Of a stretch of DNA of 64,000 bases, positions 7,944-16,385 are shown one piece after another (positions within the stretch are counted from its first letter, which is position 1; every line of letters starts with the position of its first letter). The stretch comes from JABGQS01 sp963674545 (GTDB lineage: Bacteria; Bacillota; Clostridia; Christensenellales; SZUA-584). Under the pieces are notes generated by a model. The model searched no databases. It saw nothing but the letters and a program-made list of their open reading frames with translations, and was not told the DNA's origin. The stretch lies in the NCBI GenBank assembly GCA_963674545.2, contig CAXXFB010000001.1:1426001-1490000 (forward strand). Reading direction: 5' to 3'. A program made the translations under genes and the position numbers.

Positions 7944-9461
7944 TCACCTGCTTTCAGATTTTTGCGTTTCAAATTCATGAATTTTTTCAAACGAAGAAGC
8001 ATAATCATTGAACGCTTCTTCAAATTTTAGTTTTGTAAGCTCTGTCGGGATAAATTCCCTTTCTTTGCCATCTGCAGCTGCGAACGCTTCGCTTGGATGG
8101 TTTATCAACCCTATAGCAACTGCTGCAAATGCCGCTGCTCCCAGCGCCGAAGCTTCAGCCACGTTTCCTTTTATCACCTTAAGCCTGGTGATGTTGGCTT
8201 TAAGCTGCAGCTGCTTGTCTATCCTTGCGCCTCCGCCCACGCTCCTAATCGTTCCAACGTTTATACCCGCTCTTTTAAAAGCGTCGCTGTGCAGCCGGAG
8301 CTCGTAGCTAAGCCCTTCGATCATCGCCTGAACTATATCATTTCTTGTACTGTCTAGCGTCAAGCCATATATACATCCCTTTGCGTTGGTATCGAAATAT
8401 GGATTGCCGCTCCCGGAGAAGTGAGGGATAAATATAATACTGCCCGGCTTTTCAGTGTCAAGGTTCTCCAGCAGCTTTGAAAATATCTCTGTTCCCGTCT
8501 TTTTACACTGTTCATATGTGTCTTTTGCGATAACATCCCTATACCATCGAAGTATGCAGCCTGCTGTCAAATTTACGCTGAAGGTTACATATCCGTCATA
8601 GCCCGGGTAACACGGAAAAAGATTATCAAGCATATCTTTGCCTGTATTGGGCTCTTTCATTGCCGCTACAATACCTTCTATAGTACCAGCTATATTCACG
8701 GCCGTTTCCGGCTTTCTCTCGTCAAGCCCTGCCCCTATTGCGGCGCATACCATATCATGCCCTCCGCTTACAACCTTTGGCGGCTCCATAAAGCCAAGCT
8801 CACTGGCTATATCTTTATCTAGCTTTCCAATTATTTGTCCCGAAGGAACTGGCTTTGGCAGCATATTCTCATCCATCGGTATACATTTCAGAATTTCATT
8901 CGCCCACTTTTTCTTCCGGATGTCAAACAGCATCGTCCTTGCCGCTTCACTATAGCTCACCGTAGGAGGAATCCCGAGTTTTTGTACTATAAAGTCTTCA
9001 TAAGTGCCCCATCGTTTGACAGCGCCGTAGACATCCGGTTTGTTTTCCTTTATCCACAATATCTTAGCCAGGCTGCCTATAAACAGCGGCGGCATGCCTG
9101 TAATATTGAAAAACCTTTCTTCCCCAAAATCGTGAGCAAACCTCTTGATCTGTTCTGTGCCCCTCGGATCAAAATCTATTATGGAATCGCACACAGCATC
9201 GCCGTTTTCATCGAGCGCTAGTATCACATCTCCTATTGCTGAGACTGCAAGCGCCTGCACCGGCAAGGCTGACTCTTTGTTGACCTGCGCTATTACCTCT
9301 TTGATGTTGTTCCATACAAGCTCCGGGGCAAGCTCCAGCAGCCCTTCGCCCGGAAAACTAAGCGCATATTCACGGTATGCGTCGCATACTATATTGAATT
9401 TTTCATCGAACACTACAGCCTTGCAGCCCGAAGTGCCCATGTCAACTCCCATAATCAGCAA
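7944..9461 (-). CDS. FGGY-family carbohydrate kinase
   Basis: 505 residues of the FGGY sugar kinase family (xylulokinase, ribulokinase, LsrK and relatives). The N-terminal phosphate-binding loop reads GVDMGTSGCKAVVFD and the C-terminal FGGY signature lies around SVGGGARIDKQLQLKANI. It would phosphorylate the imported sugar or its oxidised/isomerised ketose with ATP. The TTG start at 9461 follows AAGGTGG with a 7-nt gap and sits next to the aldolase stop. Position between aldolase and importer implies import, phosphorylation, then aldol cleavage. Substrate is not evident. Confidence 0.92.
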   Translation of the reverse strand: MLIMGVDMGTSGCKAVVFDEKFNIVCDAYREYALSFPGEGLLELAPELVWNNIKEVIAQVNKESALPVQALAVSAIGDVILALDENGDAVCDSIIDFDPRGTEQIKRFAHDFGEERFFNITGMPPLFIGSLAKILWIKENKPDVYGAVKRWGTYEDFIVQKLGIPPTVSYSEAARTMLFDIRKKKWANEILKCIPMDENMLPKPVPSGQIIGKLDKDIASELGFMEPPKVVSGGHDMVCAAIGAGLDERKPETAVNIAGTIEGIVAAMKEPNTGKDMLDNLFPCYPGYDGYVTFSVNLTAGCILRWYRDVIAKDTYEQCKKTGTEIFSKLLENLDTEKPGSIIFIPHFSGSGNPYFDTNAKGCIYGLTLDSTRNDIVQAMIEGLSYELRLHSDAFKRAGINVGTIRSVGGGARIDKQLQLKANITRLKVIKGNVAEASALGAAAFAAVAIGLINHPSEAFAAADGKEREFIPTELTKLKFEEAFNDYASSFEKIHEFETQKSESR

Positions 9462-9473
9462 TTCAATACCACC

Positions 9474-10544
9474 TTATACGTTTGTGTGCCAGTATGTCCC
9501 AGCTTTCACCTCGGCACTTCCTGGTCTCAGTGCCGGCTCGGATGGTACCGTTGGCCCTATGTCCCGGTTAACCACCTGCTCTTTCGTCTCTTGCAGTTTT
9601 GCTGTACTTTGTGAATCCTGTGTTATTTTTTTATCATCTATACATGCCTGTGAAAGGGTATCGTATTTGTTTGCACGCCCGATACTCATAAACATTTCCA
9701 TGCAGGTTTCCGCTGCATCCATAAATCCTTTGTTGATGCTGCCGGTAAGCTCAGCGATATCGAAATTGCCCTGGTATTCCGGTTTTTCTTCTATATATTT
9801 CACAGCATTCTTTTTGCCTTCAACGCACATATCGGTATATATGCAAACCTTGACTATACCCATGTCCATAGCACGCCGCAGGTGGTCTTCCGGTATACCG
9901 GTGCCGCCGTGGAGTGTAAGGTATACGTCCTGAGACATCAGTCCGTAATAGATCTGCTCAAGGCGCTGAAAGTCTAGACTCGGCTTGCCTTTATATAACC
10001 CGTGTGCATTACCGATAGATATTGCCAGAATATCTATCCCCGTTCTTTTTACGTAGTCCTTAGCAAGCGCAGGATCAGTCATAGTGTCTGCCGAGCTTGC
10101 CAAAGCCTCGCCGCCTTCAGAAGCGCCCGGAAGAGCGCCAAGTTCGCCTTCAACAGCCGCGCCATAGCTGTGCCCCATTTTAACAGCTTCGCTTGTCAAC
10201 CGAACGTTCTCTTCATATTCCATCTTAGAGCCATCAAACATTACCGAAGTAAACCCTGCTTTAAGGGCACGCTCTACGCTGTCAAGGTCCATCCCGTGAC
10301 TAAGGTGCAGCCCGACGGGTATACTTGTGTTCTTTGCGGCATGATATGTAACAGCCGCTAACTGTTCAAAATCCATATAAGGCTCTATCACGCCAGGTTC
10401 GGTTACCAGTATCGGTGAGCCAAGTTTTTCTGAGCCGTTTATGAGAAACGGTACCTGGTCCAATCCGCACAGGTTGAAAGCGCCAACCATAAATCTCTCA
10501 CGGGCACATTTTTCAAGTATGTCCAAAGTCTTTACAAAAGCCAT
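9474..10544 (-). CDS. Class II ketose-bisphosphate aldolase-like, catalytic Asp replaced
   Basis: 356 residues; residues 1-290 match the zinc class II aldolases (FbaA/KbaY/GatY). Zinc ligands are kept: His83 in LHLSHG, the His of GNAHG and the His of LHGGTG. The usual LHLDHG motif reads LHLSHG, so Ser82 stands where the proton-transfer Asp of KbaY (D82) lies. About 65 extra C-terminal residues (from KYDTLSQA to the end, Gln/Thr/Pro-rich) exceed the normal length. Between kinase and dehydrogenase genes it should cleave or rearrange a phosphorylated ketose; the substitution makes canonical aldol chemistry doubtful. No encapsulation helix is seen at the N-terminus. Confidence 0.85.
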   Translation of the reverse strand: MAFVKTLDILEKCARERFMVGAFNLCGLDQVPFLINGSEKLGSPILVTEPGVIEPYMDFEQLAAVTYHAAKNTSIPVGLHLSHGMDLDSVERALKAGFTSVMFDGSKMEYEENVRLTSEAVKMGHSYGAAVEGELGALPGASEGGEALASSADTMTDPALAKDYVKRTGIDILAISIGNAHGLYKGKPSLDFQRLEQIYYGLMSQDVYLTLHGGTGIPEDHLRRAMDMGIVKVCIYTDMCVEGKKNAVKYIEEKPEYQGNFDIAELTGSINKGFMDAAETCMEMFMSIGRANKYDTLSQACIDDKKITQDSQSTAKLQETKEQVVNRDIGPTVPSEPALRPGSAEVKAGTYWHTNV

Positions 10545-10560
10545 ATCGTACCTCTTCCTT

Positions 10561-11592
10561 TTATCTGAAAACTTCCGGGTTCACAATCGGCCTGGGTATC
10601 CCTCCGGCCAGATAGAACAGCACGTCGTTTGTAATCATTACCGATTGAAGATATATAACATCTCTGCCGGCGCCCGCAATATGCGGAGTCACGATCACGT
10701 TGTCATATTTAAAGTATTCATCATTTTCTTTGATGGGTTCTGTATGGAAAACATCCAGCGCAAGTCCTCCGAGTTTGCCGCTCTTAAGAGCTTCTCTCTG
10801 AGCTTCCTCTACTACTATGCCTGCTCGCGCGTTATTTATGAAGTAAACTCCGTCACGCATCATATCGAATTCCTTTTTACCGAGCATGCCTTTATTCTGG
10901 TCGGTAACTTTTGCATGAATCGAAATTATATCGGATGATTTGAGAAGCGTCTCCAAATCCACACGCTGAGCTTTGTGTGCCTTTAAAACCTCGTCCTTCT
11001 GATATGGGTCATATGTTATTATCTTTATTCCAAAGCCCTGCGCTCTGTCGGCAACCTGCTGCCCAACCGTACCGAAGCCTATAAGACCCATTGTTTTTCC
11101 TTCAAGCTCAATGCCTTTTCGTGACTGCCATGGTCCCTCCGGACTCATATCCCATATCACGTCTTTGTCACTACCGTACTGTGTATCAGGAGCAGTAAAC
11201 AAACCTGTGCGCAGCTCCCTGTCTGCCCGCGCTATCTTACGTGTGACCGCCAGAACCTGACCCATAGTGAAATCTGCAACCGGCAGCGCTTCTCTGCCGA
11301 ATGTAAAGAACACAGGTATCCCTTTGCTGGTCGCATAATCTACGTCGATATTAGCTCGTGGGCCTCCACGTATGGATGATATAACTTTCAGTCTGGTGTT
11401 ATCCAAAACTTTTCTCGTCACCTGTTCATATCCGACGATAAGCGCTTCGGCATCACCGATATCTGCAATCAGTTCATCCTCGTTAAGTATTTTACTTGTA
11501 AATCCCCAGCCTCCTGTCACGACTTCATGCCCTGCTACTTTCAGCAGGTCAATCCCGTCCTGACTAAAATCGGCACATATGTAAATTTTCAA
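10561..11592 (-). CDS. D-isomer-specific 2-hydroxyacid dehydrogenase family protein
   Basis: 343 residues of the D-2-hydroxyacid dehydrogenase family (phosphoglycerate dehydrogenase-like). The Rossmann motif reads GLIGFGTVGQQV (near residue 170), the substrate Arg lies in SIRGG, and the catalytic His is in TPHIAGAG. It would interconvert a 2-oxo acid and a D-2-hydroxy acid with NAD(P)H. The TTG at 11590-11592 is preferred: GGAGG lies 7 nt upstream, while a TTG 15 nt earlier overlaps that site. Its place in the pathway, before the aldolase gene, is unresolved. Confidence 0.9.
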   Translation of the reverse strand: MKIYICADFSQDGIDLLKVAGHEVVTGGWGFTSKILNEDELIADIGDAEALIVGYEQVTRKVLDNTRLKVISSIRGGPRANIDVDYATSKGIPVFFTFGREALPVADFTMGQVLAVTRKIARADRELRTGLFTAPDTQYGSDKDVIWDMSPEGPWQSRKGIELEGKTMGLIGFGTVGQQVADRAQGFGIKIITYDPYQKDEVLKAHKAQRVDLETLLKSSDIISIHAKVTDQNKGMLGKKEFDMMRDGVYFINNARAGIVVEEAQREALKSGKLGGLALDVFHTEPIKENDEYFKYDNVIVTPHIAGAGRDVIYLQSVMITNDVLFYLAGGIPRPIVNPEVFR

Positions 11593-11619
11593 ATGCTCTT
11601 CCTCCAAGTTGATCCATTA

Positions 11620-12681
11620 TTAATCTTCCGGGTATAAAATTATTTTTATTGCTTCACGCTGCCGGACAAGATCAAAAGCTTTGCGGAAATCGCTGATGCT
11701 CATTTTATGCGATATCATTGACTTTAAGTCGATTTTGCCTGCGACAGCTAGATTCATTACGTTTCTCCACGACAGCCAGTTATAACCGAAATGCCCTTTT
11801 ATGCTTACTGCTTTGTCTATGATAGGATCAAGTGAGAATCCGACCGGGTTTTCATCATATCCAATTTTAACTATCTCACCTGCAGTACGGACAATTTCTA
11901 TTGCTTGCCTTAACACTACCGCAACTCCGGCGCAGTCTACTACCAAGCTTACTCCTTCGCCGCCCGTTAATTCCAAAATCGTTTTTTCTACATCAACTTC
12001 GTCTGCTACAACTATATCGGTCGCTCCGCTCTGCTTTGCAAGTTCAAATCTGTGGCTGTCTGCCGAAAGTCCGATTGCAATTATCTTTGCGGCTCCAGCC
12101 ACCCGCAGCGCCTGTATTGAAAACTGTCCGAGCGCCCCTACTCCGAATACTGCAGCATAGTCTCCCGGCATAAGCTTTGATTCCTGCACAACAGCCATAT
12201 AGCCGTTGCAGCATGGATCGAGTATTGCTGCTTCTTCGAACGAAAGCTCGTCAGGTATGCGCATAAGGCTGTTCGGAAAAACTTTCAGAGTTTCACCAGG
12301 AATACGAACATACTTTGTAAAACCGCCGTCCATTCCGTATCCAAGCCCCAGTCTCTCCGGACAGGAAAGGTAATCTGCTGTACTGCATGCATAGCACTTA
12401 CCGCATACTTTGCCCGTGTTATCCGATACGACACGGTCGCCAATTTCCCATTCTGTAACATTCTTTCCCTTGCTTGCAACGATCCCCGAAAATTCGTGAC
12501 CGAGTATTACCGGAGGATTCAAAAGGTTCTCGTGACCGCCGTTGTCAAACGCGATATCCGAGCCGCATACTCCAGCCGCCTTTACTTCAAGCAAAACATC
12601 ATCTTCCCCTATTTCAGGCACAGGCACTTCTCTTATCTCGGTCTCAAATTTGCCGAATCCATATTTTACTATAGCTTTCAT
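11620..12681 (-). CDS. Zinc-dependent medium-chain alcohol/polyol dehydrogenase
   Basis: 353 residues of the medium-chain dehydrogenase family (sorbitol/threonine dehydrogenase-like). Catalytic zinc ligands Cys39 and His62-Glu63 (GHE) are visible, as are four structural-zinc cysteines 93, 96, 99 and 107. The NAD(P)-binding region includes VFGVGALGQFSIQAL. It likely oxidises a sugar alcohol to a ketose (the kinase substrate) or recycles cofactor by reducing an aldehyde. It lies directly after the GntR repressor gene, with 1 bp between the reading frames. Confidence 0.92.
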   Translation of the reverse strand: MKAIVKYGFGKFETEIREVPVPEIGEDDVLLEVKAAGVCGSDIAFDNGGHENLLNPPVILGHEFSGIVASKGKNVTEWEIGDRVVSDNTGKVCGKCYACSTADYLSCPERLGLGYGMDGGFTKYVRIPGETLKVFPNSLMRIPDELSFEEAAILDPCCNGYMAVVQESKLMPGDYAAVFGVGALGQFSIQALRVAGAAKIIAIGLSADSHRFELAKQSGATDIVVADEVDVEKTILELTGGEGVSLVVDCAGVAVVLRQAIEIVRTAGEIVKIGYDENPVGFSLDPIIDKAVSIKGHFGYNWLSWRNVMNLAVAGKIDLKSMISHKMSISDFRKAFDLVRQREAIKIILYPED

Positions 12682-12682
12682 A

Positions 12683-13396
12683 TTATGATCTCCTCCTATT
12701 GATCAGCAGTTTGAAACAGTCCGCACGCAGATACTCTTCCGCATATATGAGCAGCTCCCCGTTAACGTCTGTAACCACCTGCTTTATCAACAGCACCGGT
12801 TCTCCCTTTTTTATGCCCAGCCATTCAGCCAGCCATTCTTCTGCAGTGACCGGAAGTATCTCAGCCATTCCGGAACCGATATTAATATTGCATTTTGTCT
12901 CAAGGTACTCATATATAGATATATTCTCGTCCAATATTCCAAGAAAATGGGCCGAAAGCTTGGGAGAAAAATAGTCTTTTGAATATACAACCGGTTTGCC
13001 GTCCGCAGTACGTATGCGTTTTAATACCAATACATCTGTGCCTTCACCGATGTTTAGTTTAACCGTTACATCACCTTTTGCTTTAACGAGTTCTTTCTCA
13101 AAATGCATAACGCCCGGTTCATATCCGCTGGCAATAATCATTTCACTGATACCCAAGTTGTTGTTAAGCGTGTTCGCTATATTATCTATGCTGCCGGAAA
13201 GAAAAGTCCCTCTTCCCTGCACAGAGTTGATAATCCCTTCGTTTTTCAGAGCATTGATTGCTTCTCTCAGTGTAAGACGACTAATCCCAAGAAGATTCGC
13301 AAGCTCGTTTTCAGAGGGCAGTCTGTCGCCAACCTTGAGTTTGTTTTTCTTGATATAGCTGATGATTTTTTCTTTTGTTGATATGTATGCCAGCAT
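12683..13396 (-). CDS. GntR-family repressor with UTRA sensor domain
   Basis: 237 residues. Residues 5-70 are a GntR winged helix (KLKVGDRLPSENELANLLGISRLTLREAINAL, then VQGRGTFL), and residues 90-237 resemble a HutC/UTRA ligand-binding domain that usually senses a sugar phosphate or related metabolite (RIRTADGKPVVYSKDYF; IKQVVTDVNGELLIYAEEYL). Encoded within the operon it likely controls. The 17-bp palindrome beside the operon promoter (20904-20920) is the best candidate operator. AAGGAG precedes the ATG. Confidence 0.92.
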   Translation of the reverse strand: MLAYISTKEKIISYIKKNKLKVGDRLPSENELANLLGISRLTLREAINALKNEGIINSVQGRGTFLSGSIDNIANTLNNNLGISEMIIASGYEPGVMHFEKELVKAKGDVTVKLNIGEGTDVLVLKRIRTADGKPVVYSKDYFSPKLSAHFLGILDENISIYEYLETKCNINIGSGMAEILPVTAEEWLAEWLGIKKGEPVLLIKQVVTDVNGELLIYAEEYLRADCFKLLINRRRS

Positions 13397-13425
13397 AATC
13401 TTTCTCCTTATTTAGTTATTATCGC

Positions 13426-14163
13426 TCAGACATCTCCTGCCGTTTGCGCCTGACTCGATCCATACCTGTCTGCTCCGGCTGAAATGACCTCACGTGCTTT
13501 TCGATTGTCTTTTATATTGCCCATGACTTTCAGCTTACATCTGCCTTTGCAAAGCCCGGAAATTTTCCCTATATAACTGCTATCGTGCGGTTTGGCACTC
13601 AGTATATTAGAAATCACGATATAGTCGGCACCACAGTCTATTGCCATTTTGACAGCCTGTGTTTCTTTCTCTTCGGTCAGTACCGATGTCTCAATCAAAA
13701 CTTTTACCAAAGCTTTGCCCGCCGCCGGAATCATTGCTTCCTGAATATCCCTTTTCGCCGCATCAATATTATCCTGCTTTAGGAACATCATATTCAAGGG
13801 AATCTCCACTTCGTCAGCACCGTTTATCACAGCCTGTTTCACTTCTGCATATTTACCTGGTGTTGACGTATCTCCGCCCGGCAGGCTTATAGGCGTACAG
13901 ACACTAACATTCGTTCCCGTAAGCATGTCTTTAGCAAAAGCCGTGAACCACTGCGGAACACATACACATGCATATTTTCGCTGCTTCGCCTGTTCGCATA
14001 TATGTCGTATCTCATCTATTTTAACAGACGGATTGATTCGTGTGTATTCAAAATATGATGCCAGCTCTATAGATCCCGAGCTGTCCGGCTCTACGGCATT
14101 CCGGCCCTGAACATTGGCATATACTTCCTGCGTTATTTTTTCTATCAGAGCTTCTAACTCCAT
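13426..14163 (-). CDS. DeoC-fold BMC cargo protein lacking the Schiff-base lysine
   Basis: 245 residues related to deoxyribose-phosphate aldolase. Family segments include CVCVPQWF (residues 67-74), GADEVEIPLN (115-124), KVLIETSVLT (154-163) and KVMGNI (212-217). Against E. coli DeoC, the Schiff-base Lys167 of the FIKTST motif aligns with Val183 (YIVISN), Asp102 with Glu120, while the second lysine (Lys201) is kept as Lys212. Residues 1-20 form an amphipathic helix (MELEALIEKITQEVY) joined by a Gly/Ser/Pro linker, like encapsulation peptides of PduD/PduP, so it is probably packaged. Next to two shell genes. Classical DERA activity is unlikely; another lyase/isomerase role or a structural role is possible. 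Confidence 0.88.
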   Translation of the reverse strand: MELEALIEKITQEVYANVQGRNAVEPDSSGSIELASYFEYTRINPSVKIDEIRHICEQAKQRKYACVCVPQWFTAFAKDMLTGTNVSVCTPISLPGGDTSTPGKYAEVKQAVINGADEVEIPLNMMFLKQDNIDAAKRDIQEAMIPAAGKALVKVLIETSVLTEEKETQAVKMAIDCGADYIVISNILSAKPHDSSYIGKISGLCKGRCKLKVMGNIKDNRKAREVISAGADRYGSSQAQTAGDV

Positions 14164-14223
14164 TTATCCTTCTCCTCTATGTTGCTTTTACCGTTACCGG
14201 TTTTTTAGCTCTATATTGCTGTA

Positions 14224-14493
14224 TTAGGGCAATAATGTCTCAACATCTCCATGCGGCCGTGGTATAACATGTACGGATATAAGCTCACCTACACGTTTTG
14301 CAGCAGCTGCTCCGGCATCAACAGATGCTTTAACTGCGCCGACGTCTCCTCTGACCATAACGGTCACAAGGCCAGAGCCAACTTTTTCTTTGCCTACTAA
14401 GGTAACATTAGCGGCTTTCACCATTGCGTCCGCTGCTTCTATTGCTCCTACCAGTCCTTTTGTTTCAACCATACCCAATGCTTCTTTTGTCAT
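14224..14493 (-). CDS. BMC-H hexameric shell protein (PduA type), copy 3
   Basis: 89 residues, one BMC domain covering the whole chain. It opens KEALGMVETKGLVGAIEAADAM and ends VHVIPRPHGDVETLLP, both hallmark PduA/EutM/CcmK segments. The pore loop reads KVGSGLV, the small-residue GSG pore that in PduA passes polar metabolites. It is almost identical to the next upstream gene and to the BMC-H at 15479, indicating recent duplication. It forms hexagonal tiles of the shell facets. Confidence 0.97.
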   Translation of the reverse strand: MTKEALGMVETKGLVGAIEAADAMVKAANVTLVGKEKVGSGLVTVMVRGDVGAVKASVDAGAAAAKRVGELISVHVIPRPHGDVETLLP

Positions 14494-14534
14494 TGTAAAT
14501 CTCCTTTTATTTAACTAAATAACGCTGATCCCGC

Positions 14535-14807
14535 CTATTTAGGAAGGATACCTTCAACATCTTCATGCGGTCTTGGTATAACATGTACGGATACCAACTC
14601 GCCCACACGCTTTGCAGCAGACGCTCCGGCATCAACTGACGATTTGACCGCGCCGACATCACCGCGAACCATCACTGTTACAAGACCTGAACCGATTTTC
14701 TCTTTGCCGACCAGCTTGACATTGGCTGCTTTTACCATTGCATCTGCAGCTTCTATCGCTCCGACCAGTCCTCTTGTTTCAACCATGCCAAGTGCTTCTT
14801 TTTCCAT
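14535..14807 (-). CDS. BMC-H hexameric shell protein (PduA type), copy 2
   Basis: 90 residues with a single BMC domain nearly identical to its neighbour (differences include Arg for Lys in VETRGL, IGSG for VGSG in the pore loop and a SSVDAGASAAK segment). The C-terminus HVIPRPHEDVEGILPK matches PduA. Hexamers of this type tile the compartment facets. It is separated from the adjacent BMC-H by 41 bp with its own ribosome site. Confidence 0.97.
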   Translation of the reverse strand: MEKEALGMVETRGLVGAIEAADAMVKAANVKLVGKEKIGSGLVTVMVRGDVGAVKSSVDAGASAAKRVGELVSVHVIPRPHEDVEGILPK

Positions 14808-14891
14808 CTTACTACGCCTCCAATTAACGTTTTTATTGATTTTGGTTTTTTATCGTACTTTCATATTGATATCTTTATTAATTATGGTTGT

Positions 14892-15167
14892 TTACTTATC
14901 GATAAACGAAACTTCGTCGATAACTCCGCATATCGTATAATCTGCAATCAATTCCTCATCGTTAAAGAATGTCTGCGCCGCTCCTCCGTCCGTGTTAACA
15001 AGGACCTTGTCTCCGGGCCCTGAATCCACACAGTCGAATGCTATCTGCCTCTCACCGCAGGGCTCTCCATCAAGACCCAGCGGCTGAATAATCATCAGCT
15101 TATGCCCGTTAAACTTATTATCTTTTATCGTCGATACTACGTTCCCGACAACTTTAGCAATTATCAC
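14892..15167 (-). CDS. BMC-P pentameric vertex protein (EutN/CcmL family)
   Basis: 91 residues of the EutN/CcmL/PduN family. It begins MIIAKVVGNVVSTIKDNKFNG and contains GPGDKVLVNTDGGAAQ, which match the family MxxGxVxGxVVST opening and the GxGDxVLVxxG turn. Pentamers cap the vertices of the polyhedral shell. One of three BMC-P genes in the operon; several paralogues are common where vertex composition varies. Confidence 0.96.
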   Translation of the reverse strand: MIIAKVVGNVVSTIKDNKFNGHKLMIIQPLGLDGEPCGERQIAFDCVDSGPGDKVLVNTDGGAAQTFFNDEELIADYTICGVIDEVSFIDK

Positions 15168-15200
15168 AGTGTTAGCCTTTCAATCATGCAAATAACTCTT

Positions 15201-15467
15201 CTACATTTCTTCGTTATACTTATCGATAAATCCAACGATTGCAGCATCAGCTGGCACCAGCCCTTCCCGGAATATCAAACCCGCTTCCTTTGATCCTATA
15301 AGATATACCAAATCGTCAGTCCCGGCCTGTCTTGTATGGTCGGCCGCAACAATTATCTGTGAAGGAATACCGTTTTTTAACTTCTGAACCAGTAAAAGCT
15401 TTATACCTATAAGGCTTTCATACTTCACTGTTGAAACGACCGAGCCGACAACTTTGCCAGTATACAT
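15201..15467 (-). CDS. BMC-P pentameric vertex protein (EutN/CcmL family)
   Basis: 88 residues with the family opening MYTGKVVGSVVSTVKYESL and closing ADAAIVGFIDKYN. The central turn is AGTDDLVYLIGSKEAG, less canonical than in the other two copies: the usual Gly/Asp-Xaa-Val segment is kept but charge differs, so it may occupy a distinct vertex or pair with other shell units. Lies between a BMC-H and another BMC-P gene. Confidence 0.95.
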   Translation of the reverse strand: MYTGKVVGSVVSTVKYESLIGIKLLLVQKLKNGIPSQIIVAADHTRQAGTDDLVYLIGSKEAGLIFREGLVPADAAIVGFIDKYNEEM

Positions 15468-15478
15468 CTTAATCTGCC

Positions 15479-15796
15479 TTATGCCTGTGTAGGTTTTTTT
15501 ACAGGTTTGGGTGTGTTCGGGCTCTTCTGCGGCAATATACCTTCCACATCCTCATGCGGCCGTGGTATAACATGCACCGAGTGCAGTTCCCCTACTCTTT
15601 TTGCTGCGGCCGCTCCTGCATCTACGGATGCTTTGACCGCTCCTACATCGCCCCTGACCATAACAGTCACAAGTCCTGAACCAATTTTTTCCTTGCCTAT
15701 CAGCTCAACATTGGCTGCTTTTACCATTGCGTCCGCAGCTTCTATCGCGCCGACCAGTCCTTTTGTTTCAACCATTCCCAACGCTTCTTTAACCAT
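15479..15796 (-). CDS. BMC-H shell protein with Lys/Pro-rich C-terminal tail
   Basis: 105 residues: a PduA-type BMC domain (residues 1-90, pore loop KIGSGLV) followed by a short tail rich in Pro, Lys and Thr (PNTPKPVKKPTQA). The tail is absent in the other two BMC-H copies and, by analogy with extended shell proteins, may reach to one face of the facet for cargo contact or shell assembly. The ATG at 15794-15796 has AAGGAG 7 nt upstream; a TTG two codons earlier would overlap that site. Confidence 0.96.
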   Translation of the reverse strand: MVKEALGMVETKGLVGAIEAADAMVKAANVELIGKEKIGSGLVTVMVRGDVGAVKASVDAGAAAAKRVGELHSVHVIPRPHEDVEGILPQKSPNTPKPVKKPTQA

Positions 15797-15821
15797 TATC
15801 AATCTCCTTTATGTATTTTTT

Positions 15822-16367
15822 CTATATTATCGCCTGCAGTATATCCGGATGAGGCGACGGAATCACAACCGTTCGGGTCACCATACCCTGTGCTTCTTCC
15901 AGACTCTGCGCTGTCTGTACTGCAAACCTGACAGCCGAAACCTTTCCGGTCATGATTATAAACGACTTTCCGCCCAGCCCACGGCCTAACCTTACCTCTA
16001 TCAGTTCTATATCCGCAGCTTTTACCGCTGCGTCTGCGCATATCACTGCTGAGGCAAGAGAAAAAGTCTCAATCATACCGAGCGCACCGTATTCTGTGAT
16101 ATCAGATGTAGCTCCAATCGCCTGAATGACATGTGCATCGACATTCGCAATGACTACACTGTCAACCAACACATCTGCCGCTGTTTCTACTCCCGAATCG
16201 ACCGCAGCCTGCACCGCAGCAACGTTGCCTGTAACTACTACTATATATTTGCCTGCACATACAGACTGTGCACTGACCAGCGATACATCTGCTGCTTTCA
16301 GCATTGCATCACCCGCTTCTATCCCAGCTGGTATACAATTTGTTTCGACCATTCCTAACGCACTCAA
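15822..16367 (-). CDS. pduT: BMC-T trimeric shell protein, PduT-like with cluster cysteine
   Basis: 181 residues with two BMC domains in tandem (residues 1-90 and 92-181), forming a pseudohexameric trimer. The first domain contains SVCAGKY; Cys37 aligns with the pore cysteine (Cys38, in TICPGK) that in Salmonella PduT holds a [4Fe-4S] cluster at the trimer axis. The second domain ends TVVIPSPHPDIL. The next gene downstream in sequence order encodes the PduS-like partner, so the pair probably moves electrons across the shell to regenerate NAD+ inside. Homology and the cysteine are seen; the cluster is inferred. Confidence 0.93.
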   Translation of the reverse strand: MSALGMVETNCIPAGIEAGDAMLKAADVSLVSAQSVCAGKYIVVVTGNVAAVQAAVDSGVETAADVLVDSVVIANVDAHVIQAIGATSDITEYGALGMIETFSLASAVICADAAVKAADIELIEVRLGRGLGGKSFIIMTGKVSAVRFAVQTAQSLEEAQGMVTRTVVIPSPHPDILQAII

Positions 16368-16385
16368 GTTTGTATCTCCTTCGTA

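Noticed and set aside
7944..14163. An AI-2 (Lsr) uptake and processing locus, because of FGGY kinase, ribose-type ABC importer and DeoC fold
   Set aside because: No LsrG or LsrR, the DeoC-like protein lacks the lysine, and a class II aldolase plus microcompartment genes do not fit Lsr.
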